DNA of 64,000 nucleotides from Modicisalibacter xianhensis (GCF_900113605.1 NZ_FOPY01000006.1:84386-148385); one strand, 5' to 3'. Shown: positions 1-8,926, counted from the first letter of the stretch. The notes: a model not told the origin generated them from the sequence alone. Program-made: numbers and translations.

Positions 1-82
1 ACAACGAAGTTAGTAACCGTTCGCTTACATTGAAAGCGCCGTGTGGCCTGGGCTGGCGTTGAAGCAATCGTTAATTAACCAG

Positions 83-111
83 TTGTCATTCTTTTTGCGT
101 AGCCCTATAGT
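83..111 (+). promoter_or_regulatory. Sigma-70 promoter of the small membrane protein gene
   Basis: TTGTCA at 83-88 and TATAGT at 106-111 are separated by exactly 17 bases, close to the sigma-70 consensus. The promoter lies about 50 bases upstream of the start codon at 163 and points at it, so the small reading frame is likely transcribed on its own. Confidence 0.7.
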
Positions 112-162
112 CGCCCCTGTTATCTGGGGTAGTTATAACAACGACTTTTCACGGAGCGGTTA

Positions 163-258
163 ATGAAGCGCAAGCCCGATCTGGTCATGGCACTGGTACT
201 GATTTTCGGTCTGGGTGTGGTGGCAACCGGTTATGCTCAAACCTTTGTCGGCACCTGA
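163..258 (+). CDS. Small single-pass membrane protein, 31 residues
   Basis: The frame starts with Met-Lys-Arg-Lys-Pro-Asp, a basic N-terminus, followed by one hydrophobic stretch at about residues 7-24 and a short tail ending Phe-Val-Gly-Thr. GGAG lies six bases before the ATG, a good sigma-70 promoter stands upstream, and a 14-bp hairpin lies downstream, so it looks like a complete small transcription unit. The topology suggests an inner-membrane peptide with its N-terminus in the cytoplasm. I do not recognise a family and assign no function. It could alternatively be a cleaved leader-type peptide, since Ala-Gln follows the hydrophobic core. Confidence 0.6.
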   Translation: MKRKPDLVMALVLIFGLGVVATGYAQTFVGT

Positions 259-318
259 GCGGTGTCCGTCTCGCGATACGCCAGCGTGTCACGAGTCAGG
301 TTGAACGATACGATTCCG

Positions 319-350
319 AACCGGCAGGCAACGCAAGTTGCCTGCCGGTT
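319..350. terminator. Hairpin between the small gene and fau
   Basis: A perfect 14-bp inverted repeat (319-332 with 337-350) encloses a GCAA loop. It lies between the ends of two convergent genes, the small membrane protein gene and fau, and could serve both. The U-tract is poor on both strands, so termination strength is uncertain. Confidence 0.6.
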
Positions 351-365
351 CTCGTTATGGAGGGC

Positions 366-1010
366 TCATCCTCGGTCGGGACGGACAACGCGGGCATCGC
401 TGACAATGGCATCGAGCGGGACATCCCACGATGCAATGGGCAGGCGCTCGACACGCTGGCAATCGTGAGCCACGCCGATCAGGCGAGGCCGTGGTCGACG
501 ATGACGCACGAAGGCGAAGCTGCGGTCGTAGAAGCCGCCGCCCATGCCCATCCGATTGCCGGCATCATCGAAGCCGACCAGCGGGAGCAGCACCAGGTCC
601 AGTGCCCAGGGCGGCAATTGCCGGGCGCGGTGGGCACCATGGCGGGTATGCGGCTCGCGAATGCCGAAGCGGTTGGCCACCATGGGCGTGTCTTCGTGAT
701 AGTGCACGAACCACAGCCGGTTGTCGGACAGGGGGCGAAGCACTGGCAGGTAGACCTTGGCGCCACGACGTTTCAGCCAGGGCAGCAGCACGGTAACGTC
801 GATCTCGCCGTCGTTGGGCAGATAGATGGCGATACGCCGGGCGCGTTGGACTTCCGGCAGGCTACGTAGACGTTTGCCAAGTGCGTCGGCGGCCTGCCGG
901 CGCTGCAGCGGTGACAGGGCTCGGCGGCGCTGGCGCAGTTCGCGTCGCAAGGCCTTGCGACGCTGAGGCTGAGACAGGCTGTCGGTAAGGGAATCTTCGA
1001 TGAAATCCAC
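366..1010 (-). CDS. fau: 5-formyltetrahydrofolate cyclo-ligase
   Basis: Converts 5-formyltetrahydrofolate to 5,10-methenyltetrahydrofolate with ATP, salvaging a folate side product in the cytosol. The 214-residue protein has an Arg/Lys-rich N-terminal helix region, the LLPLVGFD segment near residues 141-148 and the family signature GMGGGFYDRSF near 155-165. Length fits the family (about 180-210). It lies directly downstream of 6S RNA and zapA on the same strand, the classical zapA-ssrS-fau (ygfA) arrangement, so it is probably cotranscribed with 6S RNA. Confidence 0.93.
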   Translation of the reverse strand: MDFIEDSLTDSLSQPQRRKALRRELRQRRRALSPLQRRQAADALGKRLRSLPEVQRARRIAIYLPNDGEIDVTVLLPWLKRRGAKVYLPVLRPLSDNRLWFVHYHEDTPMVANRFGIREPHTRHGAHRARQLPPWALDLVLLPLVGFDDAGNRMGMGGGFYDRSFAFVRHRRPRPRLIGVAHDCQRVERLPIASWDVPLDAIVSDARVVRPDRG

Positions 1011-1077
1011 GGCTGACCGGCAAGACGTTGAGGCGGAAAATCTGCCCTGAAAGCCGATTTCCCGTCATGGGATAAGA

Positions 1078-1259
1078 GTTCCCCAGAGTGCCGTTGTCGC
1101 TCTGGCCCTTGAACCCACTGGTTCAAGGTGGGTGGCCGCAGGCAGACCGTCAGGCTTTCCGTCGCACGGACATGCACACGGGCCTGCCTAGCTATTGGCC
1201 CCCTGGGTACTGCGCATAGGCTCGAGGGACTTCAGCGACTGGCGCACACCCCAGGGAAC
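1078..1259 (-). ncRNA. ssrS: 6S RNA
   Basis: 6S RNA binds the sigma-70 RNA polymerase holoenzyme and damps transcription in stationary phase. On the minus strand the 3' half contains CCTTGAACC...GGTTCAAGG, the highly conserved closing hairpin of gammaproteobacterial 6S RNA. The proposed ends pair in a 13-bp terminal stem (1247-1259 with 1078-1090, allowing G-U pairs), giving 182 nt against 184 in E. coli. A TAGGAT -10-like box lies just upstream at 1266-1271. Position between zapA and fau is the conserved locus for this gene. Confidence 0.9.
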
Positions 1260-1311
1260 GCCTTCATCCTAACAGAGCCCCGGGATTGTGGCCAAAGTTA
1301 TGTGTCGCGCC

Positions 1312-1626
1312 TCACGATGTCGCCTCGCGCGAGCCGGGCAAGCCAATGAGCGCCTGGCCGAGTCGCTCGTTGAGCCGGGCCAGGTTCTCTTCGTCGGCAC
1401 GGTGCTCGTCCTGGCTGCGGATCAGTTCGTGAGCGATATTGAGGGCGGCCATGATGGCGACCTTTTCCGAATCCAGCACCTTGCCGCGGGAATGGATGCC
1501 GTGCATGGCACGATCCAGGTAGCGCGCGGCCCGCTCCAACTGGGGGCGCTCCTCGGGTGGGCAGGCGATGACGTAGTTGCGACCCAGCAGGGTGATCTCC
1601 GTCGTCGATCGTTTGTCATCGCTCAT
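1312..1626 (-). CDS. zapA: Cell division protein ZapA
   Basis: ZapA is a small cytoplasmic protein that crosslinks and stabilises FtsZ filaments at the septum. The 104-residue frame shows the N-terminal beta strand region with ITLLGRNYVIACPPEE, followed by the long coiled-coil helix containing SEKVAIMAALNIAHELI. I chose the ATG at 1626 because AGGAG stands about eight bases upstream and the product length fits ZapA; the same frame is open further upstream with no family similarity. It heads the zapA-6S-fau unit and is divergent from ygfB. Confidence 0.9.
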   Translation of the reverse strand: MSDDKRSTTEITLLGRNYVIACPPEERPQLERAARYLDRAMHGIHSRGKVLDSEKVAIMAALNIAHELIRSQDEHRADEENLARLNERLGQALIGLPGSREATS

Positions 1627-1813
1627 GGCTGACTCCTGGACAGGGGTGGGCCAAGGACGGGCCCGATACGGTAAGATGCAGACAGTTCCGGCCACTATAG
1701 AGAGGCGGTATAGGCCGGTCAATGCAGCCTCGCGCCGCCGCATTCCGGCTCGAGGGCATTGCCGAGAATAACGCCTCGGTCGTCCCATACCTTTCCACGC
1801 GTCACGGATAACC

Positions 1814-2395
1814 ATGCCGATCATCAACGACCAGCACGATTTCTCATCCATCGCCAACGTTTTCCTGGTACACGGCAGCCTGCAGTCGCCGGCTTTTCTC
1901 GACGGCCGACTGGCCGCTGGCCTGGCATTGCATGACTTGCCTGCCGAGGCCTGGCTCGAAGAGGTCTGCGCCGCCATGGGCGTCGAGCAGCCCAAGGACC
2001 GCGATCAGGGCGAGGTTCTGCTGGGCTGGCGCCGCCAGGTACTCGATGCACTGTCCGCCGCCGAGCTCAACTACGAGCCGCTGCTGCCCGACGACATGTT
2101 CTCGCTGGCCGAGCGCGCCCGCGGGCTGCGCGAATGGACCCTGGGCTTTCTCGAGGTCGTCGGCGAGGTGAGTGCCGAGACCCGCGACGCCTGGTCGGCC
2201 AACCTGCGCGAGGCCATCGAGGATCTCGAGGTGCTAGCCGGGATCGACGACCTGGCCCTGGAAGACGATGCCGAGAACGAGAACGACCTGTTCGCCCTGA
2301 CCGAGCACGCGCGCATGGCGGCCATGCTGCTGTACACCGAGCAGCATCCGGGGCGCCCGCAGGTGGAACAGGTCGACGACGAACCCCAGCAATGA
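1814..2395 (+). CDS. ygfB: UPF0149 family protein YgfB
   Basis: A 193-residue acidic, all-alpha UPF0149 (YecA/YgfB) protein without the C-terminal SEC-C zinc motif found in some relatives. The conserved region reads FLVHGSLQSPAFLDGRLAAGLAL near residues 18-40. In pseudomonads a homologue modulates regulators of cell wall and beta-lactamase expression, but the molecular role is poorly defined. It is the first gene of a ygfB-pepP-ubiH-ubiI set, with pepP starting 9 bases after its stop. Confidence 0.85.
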   Translation: MPIINDQHDFSSIANVFLVHGSLQSPAFLDGRLAAGLALHDLPAEAWLEEVCAAMGVEQPKDRDQGEVLLGWRRQVLDALSAAELNYEPLLPDDMFSLAERARGLREWTLGFLEVVGEVSAETRDAWSANLREAIEDLEVLAGIDDLALEDDAENENDLFALTEHARMAAMLLYTEQHPGRPQVEQVDDEPQQ

Positions 2396-2404
2396 GGAAC
2401 GTAA

Positions 2405-3742
2405 ATGCCACATGACATCCTGCCGCGCCCCGCGGCCATCGGTCTGGACGAATACCGAGGCCGTCGCCAGGCCCTGATGGCAGCCTTGCCAGCGCGCAGT
2501 GCCGTGTTGCTGCCGGCAGCCACCCTGGCTACGCGCAGCAACGACAGCGAATATGCCTTTCGCCAGGACAGTGATTTCCATTACCTGACGGGCTTTCCCG
2601 AGCCGGAGGCGCTGCTGGTGCTGCTGCCCGGCCGCGAAGCAGGCGAGAGCGTGCTGTTCTGCCAGGACAAGGACCCCACCAAGGAGGCCTGGACCGGCAT
2701 TCGCATCGGGGCCGAGGGCGCCGTGGCACGCTTCGGTATCGATCAGGCGTTCGAGAATGCCGAGCGCGACGAGCGGTTGAGTGAACTGCTGGATGGCCGC
2801 GAAGCGCTCTACCTGCCGCTGGACGACGAGGCGGCGGTTGCGCTGGGCGAAGCGGTGCGGCGCGAGCTTGGCACCAGGGTGCGCCAGGGCGCCGAGGCCC
2901 CCCGGGCATTGTGTGACGTAACGCATCTCATCCATGAGCGGCGTCTGGTCAAGAGCGAGGCCGAGTTGTCGCTGATGCGCCATGCCGCCGAAATTTCCGC
3001 ACGGGCGCACCTGCGCGCCATGCGTACCTGCCAACCAGGACTGCACGAATACCATCTCCAGGCCGAACTGGAGCACGAATTTTTGTGGCAGGGCGGGCAG
3101 GCGCCGGCCTACAGCACCATCGTCGGCGGCGGCGCCAATGCCTGCGTGCTGCACTACATCGAAAATGCCGACTCGCTACGCGATGGTGACCTGGTGCTGA
3201 TCGATGCCGGCGCCGAGTTCGACCTCTATGCCGGTGACATTACCCGGACCTTTCCGGTCAATGGTTACTTCACGCCCGAGCAGCGGCGCGTCTACGAGAT
3301 CGTGCTGGCTGCCCAGGAGCGTGCCGTGGAGGCCGTGGCGCCGGGCGTCACGCTGGGCGAGATTCACCAAGGCGTGGTGAACGACCTGACGGCAGGGCTG
3401 ATCGAGCTGGGACTGCTCGAGGGGAGCGTGGAGGAGCGTGTCACGGATGAGAGCTATCGCCGCTTCTATCTTCACTCGACCTCGCACTGGCTGGGACTCG
3501 ATGTCCACGATGTCGGGGGTTATCGCCGCAATGGCGAGCCCCGGTTGCTGACGCCGGGCATGGTGCTCACCGTGGAGCCAGGTCTCTACCTGCCCGAGGA
3601 CGAGGACATTCCCGAAGCACTGCGGGGCATCGGCATTCGCATCGAGGATGACGTGGCAGTCACTGATGAGGGGCACGAGGTACTGACATCGGCCGTGCCC
3701 AAGCGCGTGGACGATATCGAAGCACTGATGGCGAAAATTTGA
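2405..3742 (+). CDS. pepP: Xaa-Pro aminopeptidase (aminopeptidase P)
   Basis: A cytosolic dimanganese peptidase that removes the N-terminal residue before proline. The 445-residue protein has the N-terminal AMP_N domain (about 10-140) with SEYAFRQDSDFHYLTGF and the pita-bread catalytic domain (about 175-440). Visible metal ligands include Asp267 and Asp278 in DAGAEFDLYAGDITRTF, the His of HSTSHWLGLDVHD, and the glutamates of TVEPGLY and RIEDDV. Length is standard (E. coli 441). The gene follows ygfB closely and precedes the ubiquinone hydroxylase pair, a conserved gammaproteobacterial order. Confidence 0.95.
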   Translation: MPHDILPRPAAIGLDEYRGRRQALMAALPARSAVLLPAATLATRSNDSEYAFRQDSDFHYLTGFPEPEALLVLLPGREAGESVLFCQDKDPTKEAWTGIRIGAEGAVARFGIDQAFENAERDERLSELLDGREALYLPLDDEAAVALGEAVRRELGTRVRQGAEAPRALCDVTHLIHERRLVKSEAELSLMRHAAEISARAHLRAMRTCQPGLHEYHLQAELEHEFLWQGGQAPAYSTIVGGGANACVLHYIENADSLRDGDLVLIDAGAEFDLYAGDITRTFPVNGYFTPEQRRVYEIVLAAQERAVEAVAPGVTLGEIHQGVVNDLTAGLIELGLLEGSVEERVTDESYRRFYLHSTSHWLGLDVHDVGGYRRNGEPRLLTPGMVLTVEPGLYLPEDEDIPEALRGIGIRIEDDVAVTDEGHEVLTSAVPKRVDDIEALMAKI

Positions 3743-3770
3743 TCAGCGTCGACAGCAGGAAATCAGCCAA

Positions 3771-3785
3771 TACGTAATTTACGTA
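3771..3785. promoter_or_regulatory. Palindrome between pepP and ubiH
   Basis: TACGTAA-T-TTACGTA is a perfect 15-bp palindrome located 30 bases before the ubiH start and 28 bases after the pepP stop. It could be an operator for an unknown dimeric regulator; the stem is too AT-rich and short for a terminator. Confidence 0.35.
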
Positions 3786-3814
3786 ATAGGGATAATGGCT
3801 ATGCGAGGTGGGAC

Positions 3815-5020
3815 ATGAATCACTCCGAGCGCGTGGATATCGCCATCATCGGGGGCGGCCTGGTCGGAGCCAGCCTGGGCTGTGCGCTGGCGCCGCTGAT
3901 CCGGCGACACGGATTGCGGGTCGCCGTCATCGAGGCCAATGCCCTGCCTGCGGACGGCATGCAGGGTTACCAACCCAGTTTCGACGCCCGCGCCAGTGCC
4001 ATCGCGCAGGGTTCGCGGCGGCACTTCCAGACGCTGGGGGTTTGGGATGCGCTGACGCGGGAGGCCCAGCCCATCGAGACGATTCATGTCAGCGAGCGTG
4101 GGCGCCTGGGGGTGACGCGACTGACGGCAGACGAGCTGGGTGTCGATGCGCTGGGCTACGTCCTCCCCAATGCCTGGATGGGGCGCGTGCTGCATGACCG
4201 CCTGACGGATATCGATCTCGACTGGCACTGCCCGGCGCGGGTCGAAGATATCGCGGCCTCGCCGCAAGGCTATCGTTTGCGCCTGTCCGATGGCAGTGAG
4301 CTGCATGCCGGGCTGACGGTACTGGCTGATGGCGGGCGTTCCGGGCTCAAGGAGCGCCTGGGCATCGCCAGCCACGAAGCGCCCTACGACCAGGCGGCAC
4401 TGATTACTACGCTCGAGGTCAGCCAACCGCATCGTGGCGTGGCATTCGAGCGCTTCACGGCCGAGGGCCCCCTGGCCTTGCTGCCCTTGACCGGCAATCG
4501 GATGGAGCTGATCTGGACGCACGCCGCCGGGGAGGAGCATGCAACATTGGCACTCAGCGACGGTGATTTCCTGGCCAGGCTGCAGCGTGCCTTCGGCGAG
4601 CGCGCCGGGCGTTTCCGGCGCGTCGGGCGCCGCCATGTCTATCCGCTGTCGCTGGTTACCGCCGAGGAAAGCGTTCGTCCCGGCCTGGCCGTGCTGGGCA
4701 ATGCCGCGCATGCCCTGCATCCTGTGGCGGGACAGGGATTCAACCTGGCGCTGCGTGGTGTGATGGACCTGGTGGCTGCAATCGATGCCGGCATCGCGTC
4801 GGGACAGCCGCCGGGCGACATGAGCGTCATGCACGCGTTCGAGGCCCGCCGTGCCCTCGACCGGCGCAACGTCATCCGCTTCAGCGACGGCCTGATTCGT
4901 CTGTTCGGAGTGTCGCATCCGTTACTGTCGCATGTGCGGGCGGCGGGGCTGGTGGGGTTGAATCTGGCAGGACCTGTCCGCCGGGCCTTTGCCCGGCGGG
5001 CCATGGGTCTGGAGAGGTAA
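3815..5020 (+). CDS. ubiH: 2-octaprenyl-6-methoxyphenol hydroxylase UbiH
   Basis: An FAD monooxygenase of ubiquinone biosynthesis that hydroxylates C1 of the quinone ring in the Ubi complex. The 401-residue protein has the N-terminal dinucleotide motif IAIIGGGLVGASLG (about 9-22), a central DG-type motif (LADGGRSGL), and the ribityl-binding segment GNAAHALHPVAGQGFNLA near 292-310. The Asn in GNAA, where most relatives have GDAA, is the form found in E. coli UbiH and supports this assignment over UbiI. GAGGTGGGA precedes the ATG. UbiI follows after 12 bases. Confidence 0.92.
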   Translation: MNHSERVDIAIIGGGLVGASLGCALAPLIRRHGLRVAVIEANALPADGMQGYQPSFDARASAIAQGSRRHFQTLGVWDALTREAQPIETIHVSERGRLGVTRLTADELGVDALGYVLPNAWMGRVLHDRLTDIDLDWHCPARVEDIAASPQGYRLRLSDGSELHAGLTVLADGGRSGLKERLGIASHEAPYDQAALITTLEVSQPHRGVAFERFTAEGPLALLPLTGNRMELIWTHAAGEEHATLALSDGDFLARLQRAFGERAGRFRRVGRRHVYPLSLVTAEESVRPGLAVLGNAAHALHPVAGQGFNLALRGVMDLVAAIDAGIASGQPPGDMSVMHAFEARRALDRRNVIRFSDGLIRLFGVSHPLLSHVRAAGLVGLNLAGPVRRAFARRAMGLER

Positions 5021-5032
5021 AAGGGAGTAGCC

Positions 5033-6268
5033 ATGAACGAATCGCAGGCAGAATCGGAAGTGATCGTCGTCGGTGGCGGCCTGGTGGGGGCGGCGCTGGC
5101 ATGCCTGCTGGGCGAGGCCGGGGTGACGGTGACGGTGCTCGATGCACGCCCCGGGCCGCTGGATGGCGAGGCGGTGGGGCGTGGCCAACCAGCGCAGCGG
5201 GTCAGTGCGGTGACACCGGTCAGCCAGCGGCTGCTGACCCGGCTCGGGGCCTGGCCGGCCATGGCGGCACGCCGGGTGACGCCGTATACCGGCATGCAGG
5301 TGTGGGATGCCGAGGGCAATGGCGAGATCAGCTTCGATGCCGACCAGGCCGGGACCGACGTGCTCGGGCATATCGTCGAGAATGACGTCATGCTGGCGGC
5401 GCTGGAAGCGCGCCTGGCCAGGCTTCCCAGTGTGACGCAGGTATTCGGGGCACGGCTGGACGTAATGCAGACCACGGCCGTGGGGCGGCGCCTGATGCTG
5501 GCTGACGGACGGCGCTATTTTACACCGTTGGCGGTGGCGGCCGACGGGGCCCGCTCACAGGTACGCGAGCTGGCCGGCATCGACGTGTCGGCCCGCGAGA
5601 CTGGCCATGCCGCCCTGGTGACCACCGTGCGCACCGGGCGGGGGCACGGTGGCGTGGCCCGACAGGTATTCCTGGCCAGTGGTCCCCTGGCCTTCCTGCC
5701 GCTGAGCGTGGCCGGCGACGATCACTATTGCTCGATCGTGTGGTCGACGTCGCCGGATGAGGCGGCACGACTGTGCGCGCTGCCGCGTGACGCTCTGGGG
5801 CGCGAGATGGCTGCCGCCTTCGAGCAGCGTCTGGGCACGGTGGAGCCCATCGACGATGCCGTGCATATCCCGCTGACCCAGCGCCATGCCGGACACTACG
5901 TCGAGCCAGGGCTGGCCCTGGTGGGCGATGCGGCGCACAGCATCCATCCGCTGGCCGGCCAGGGCGTGAATCTGGGCTTCATGGATGCGGCGGTACTGGC
6001 AGAGGAACTGATCGAGGCCCGGCGCCGGGGTGCCGAGCTGGGCGACATACGCATCCTGTCGCGCTACGCGCGCCGTCGGCGGGGTGACAATGCGTCCATG
6101 CTGGCGCTGATGGACGGCTTTCGGCTGTTGTTCGGATCGGAAAACCCGGCACTGCGCCTGGCACGCAATATCGGACTGTCCGGCGTCGATCGCCTGGAGC
6201 CGGTCAAGCGGTTGCTGATGCGCCAGGCGATCGGTGAACGAGGGCGGCTCCCAGCCTCATGTCGCTAG
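5033..6268 (+). CDS. ubiI: UbiI/VisC-type ubiquinone hydroxylase
   Basis: A 411-residue FAD monooxygenase paralogous to UbiH. It carries VIVVGGGLVGAALACLLGEAGV at the N-terminus, a DG motif (VAADGARSQVRELAGI) and VGDAAHSIHPLAGQGVNLGF near 302-320. By synteny it corresponds to E. coli ubiI (visC), which hydroxylates C5 of the ring. Sequence alone does not separate UbiI from UbiF, and in organisms with fewer hydroxylases one enzyme can act at several positions. It is the last gene of the operon. Confidence 0.85.
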   Translation: MNESQAESEVIVVGGGLVGAALACLLGEAGVTVTVLDARPGPLDGEAVGRGQPAQRVSAVTPVSQRLLTRLGAWPAMAARRVTPYTGMQVWDAEGNGEISFDADQAGTDVLGHIVENDVMLAALEARLARLPSVTQVFGARLDVMQTTAVGRRLMLADGRRYFTPLAVAADGARSQVRELAGIDVSARETGHAALVTTVRTGRGHGGVARQVFLASGPLAFLPLSVAGDDHYCSIVWSTSPDEAARLCALPRDALGREMAAAFEQRLGTVEPIDDAVHIPLTQRHAGHYVEPGLALVGDAAHSIHPLAGQGVNLGFMDAAVLAEELIEARRRGAELGDIRILSRYARRRRGDNASMLALMDGFRLLFGSENPALRLARNIGLSGVDRLEPVKRLLMRQAIGERGRLPASCR

Positions 6269-6329
6269 TCACTGCGGCCCGCCGGGGCAGGACTGTGCCA
6301 GGGCGCTGTGAACCCTTCCATGGGCGCTA

Positions 6330-6351
6330 CATTCGTCATCCATGACGAATG
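6330..6351. terminator. Palindromic hairpin between ubiI and ctp
   Basis: CATTCGTCAT-CC-ATGACGAATG forms a 10-bp perfect repeat between two convergent genes. No U-tract follows, so it may be a weak bidirectional terminator or only an mRNA-end-protecting hairpin. Confidence 0.45.
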
Positions 6352-6399
6352 ACCCTGGCTTCGCCCTGTCCCCGTCGTGGTGGGTGGAGGTGGCTTTGC

Positions 6400-7689
6400 C
6401 TAGTCGGCCCTGTCGCGCCCCGTGAAACGCGGCTCGAGGACGTTGAGCGCCTTGAGCAGGTTGAGGGCCTCGCCCAGCTGATAGTCCTGTACTGGGTCGC
6501 CTGAGGGGCGCAATCCCGGGCTTGTGCCATCGACGTTCTCCAGATGGCCGCGCAGGTCGGCCTCGCGAATCTCCAGGCCCGAGGACTCGGCAATCTCGAG
6601 CCGGCCACGCACCACTTCGACATCCGGCTCGATGCCCTGAGCCTGGATCGAGCGGCCGTCCGGGGTGAAATACAGCGCCGTGGTCAGCTTGACGCCGTCC
6701 CCGTTGCCCAGCGGCATGACCTGCTGAACCGAGCCCTTGCCGAAGCTGCGTGTGCCCATGATGATCGCGCGTTTCTGGTCCTGCAGGGCGCCGGCGACGA
6801 TCTCGGCGGCCGAGGCGCTGCCACCATTGATCAGCACCACGACGGGCACGTCCGGCGCTGCGCTGTCCGGGGTGGCGCTGAAGCGCATGTCACTGTCGTC
6901 GAGGCGGCCTTCGGTGTAGACGATCAGGCCGTCATCGAGGAACGCATCGGCGACCTCAATGGCGCCGTCCAGCACGCCTCCGGGGTTGTTACGCAAGTCG
7001 AGCACCAGGCCCTTGAGCGGCGTCTGGGTCTGAAACTCGTTCAACGCCTCGCGAATCTGCTCGCCGGTGCGGTTTTGGAATTGACTGATACGCAGGTAAC
7101 CGTAGCCCGGCTCGAGCATTTCGCTCTTCACGCTATCACTGCGAATGACCTGGCGCGTCAGGGTGACGTTGCGCGGAGTGGACTCGTTGCTGCGCAGGAT
7201 CGTCAGCTCGATCTCGGTCCCTGCCTCGCCGCGCATCAGCGAGACGGCCTCCTCGAGCGACAGTCGGTCGGTGGGTTGGTCGTCGATGCGCAGAATGGTA
7301 TCGCGTGGCTGCAGGCCGGCCTCGGCCGCCGGCGTGTCGTCGAGCGGGGCGATCACCGTCAACTGGCCGTTCTGCATGCCCACTTCGATGCCGATACCGC
7401 CGAATTCGCCCTGGGTGGATTCGCGCAGGGCCTGGAAGTCCTCACCATCCAGGTAGGCCGAGTGCGGGTCGAGCTCACCGAGCATGCCGCGCATCGCGTT
7501 GCGCAACAGGGTACTGTCGTCGACTTCCTCGACATAGGCGCGCTTGATGCGCTCGAAGACTTCGGCAAAGGTCTGGATATCGGCTACCGGCAGGTCGTCC
7601 GTGGCCTCGCTTTCGGGCGCTGCGAGCGTAATACCCGGCAGGCTGAGCAGCAGCGTCGGCAGTAACCAGGTCAGAAGGGGAAGGCGCAT
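6400..7689 (-). CDS. S41 family carboxy-terminal processing protease
   Basis: A periplasmic tail-specific serine protease. The 429-residue protein starts with a Sec-type signal peptide (MRLPLLTWLLPTLLLSLPG, cleavage around residue 23), followed by a PDZ domain (about 95-180) and the S41 catalytic domain. The Ser/Lys dyad is visible as Ser293 in NGGSASAAEI and Lys318 in SFGKGS, 25 residues apart as in Prc. The conserved DLRNNPGGVL segment lies at 231-240. Such proteases trim lipoproteins and murein hydrolases; its neighbour envC, an activator of murein amidases, fits a cell-wall role. It is shorter than E. coli Prc and closer to the CtpA/CtpB group. Confidence 0.92.
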   Translation of the reverse strand: MRLPLLTWLLPTLLLSLPGITLAAPESEATDDLPVADIQTFAEVFERIKRAYVEEVDDSTLLRNAMRGMLGELDPHSAYLDGEDFQALRESTQGEFGGIGIEVGMQNGQLTVIAPLDDTPAAEAGLQPRDTILRIDDQPTDRLSLEEAVSLMRGEAGTEIELTILRSNESTPRNVTLTRQVIRSDSVKSEMLEPGYGYLRISQFQNRTGEQIREALNEFQTQTPLKGLVLDLRNNPGGVLDGAIEVADAFLDDGLIVYTEGRLDDSDMRFSATPDSAAPDVPVVVLINGGSASAAEIVAGALQDQKRAIIMGTRSFGKGSVQQVMPLGNGDGVKLTTALYFTPDGRSIQAQGIEPDVEVVRGRLEIAESSGLEIREADLRGHLENVDGTSPGLRPSGDPVQDYQLGEALNLLKALNVLEPRFTGRDRAD

Positions 7690-7763
7690 GCTCTCTCCAG
7701 GTCATGGCGGTTAGATGTCCAGCATAGCGTTACGGTCGGGGCCAGTGCTACATCGGCTCACCG

Positions 7764-8921
7764 TCAGCGCTGGCTTATCCAGCGCCGCGGGTCGATCGGG
7801 TCGCCGTTGCGCCGCACCTCGAAATACAGGCCCGGAGACGGGCGGCCACCGGTATTGCCGACCGCCGCGATCACCTGGTCGTTCGTCACCCGGTCGCCGA
7901 CGCTCACGTCGAAGCGCTGGACGTGGGCATAAAGCGACATGATGTCGTCGCCGTGGTCGACGATCAGCAGGTTGCCAAAACCGCGCATCCAGTCGGCAAA
8001 GACCACTCGGCCGGCATGGATGGCACGTACCGGCGTGCCTTCGGCGGCAGCGATCAGCAGGCCGTTGCGATTGACGCCGTCGCCACTGCCGTAAGTGGAT
8101 ACCACCTTGCCCTGTACCGGCCAGGGCAGCTTGCCCTGGGTCTTGGCGATCGCTGTGGACGGCGGCGGCTGCTCGAGCCGCTTGAGTTCGCGGCGTACCT
8201 GCTCGAGAACGCGCTCGGCATGGGCTCGGTCCTGGCGCAGGCCTTCCAGGCGCGACTGCTCGCTGGCGTAGCGGGCGTCGAGCTTGGCGACCAGGGCCTG
8301 GCGTTCGCGCATGCGTGACGCCAGGGTGGCGCTCTGCGCATCGAGTTCGCTGAGCAGCGCGTCGAGGCGCGAGCGTCGCTGGGTCAGTGACTCACGGTTG
8401 TCGGCCAACTCCCGGTCGAGGCGGGCCAGGGCCTCGATGCGCGCCCGGCGCGCATCGGCCAGGTAGTTGAGGTAGGTCTGCATGCGGTCCAGGCGCGCCG
8501 GATCATCCTGATTGAGCAGCAGCTTGAGCTGTGGCGTGTCGCCTAGGCGGTAGAGGGCGGCAATCTGCTCTCCCAGGGCCTGGCGCTGGGCGGTCTGCTG
8601 GGTCTGCAGTTCGCGCTGCCGGGTTTCGAGGGAGGCGATTTCGTCGTCCAACTGGCGCCGTTCGGCCTGCAAGGCATCGAGGCGATGGTGAATATCTGCC
8701 AGTGCCGTCTCGACCTTCTCGAGCTGGCGTCCGGCATCGCTGCGCGCCTCGCGGGTACTCTCGAGTCGCGTATCGAGGGCCTGGATGTCGCGCTTGAGGG
8801 CATCGACCGTGGCCTTGGCGTCGCTTTCGCTGGGGCGCTCCTGTGCCAGGAGCAAGGGCGCGGGCGCCAGGATGAGCAGCGCCGCCATCATGGCGGCGCG
8901 CAGTGGACCGGGACGAGTCAT
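7764..8921 (-). CDS. envC: Murein hydrolase activator EnvC
   Basis: EnvC is a periplasmic coiled-coil protein that activates the amidases AmiA and AmiB at the division septum. The 385-residue protein has a signal peptide (about 1-26), a long coiled coil (about 30-245) rich in Glu, Arg and Gln, and a C-terminal LytM/M23 domain. The LytM zinc site is degenerate: Asn-Arg-Asn-Gly replaces the usual metal-binding His motif, as expected for an activator rather than an enzyme. The start at 8921 gives a proper signal peptide and follows the gpmI stop by 5 bases, so gpmI-envC is one operon. Confidence 0.92.
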   Translation of the reverse strand: MTRPGPLRAAMMAALLILAPAPLLLAQERPSESDAKATVDALKRDIQALDTRLESTREARSDAGRQLEKVETALADIHHRLDALQAERRQLDDEIASLETRQRELQTQQTAQRQALGEQIAALYRLGDTPQLKLLLNQDDPARLDRMQTYLNYLADARRARIEALARLDRELADNRESLTQRRSRLDALLSELDAQSATLASRMRERQALVAKLDARYASEQSRLEGLRQDRAHAERVLEQVRRELKRLEQPPPSTAIAKTQGKLPWPVQGKVVSTYGSGDGVNRNGLLIAAAEGTPVRAIHAGRVVFADWMRGFGNLLIVDHGDDIMSLYAHVQRFDVSVGDRVTNDQVIAAVGNTGGRPSPGLYFEVRRNGDPIDPRRWISQR

Positions 8922-8926
8922 GACGC

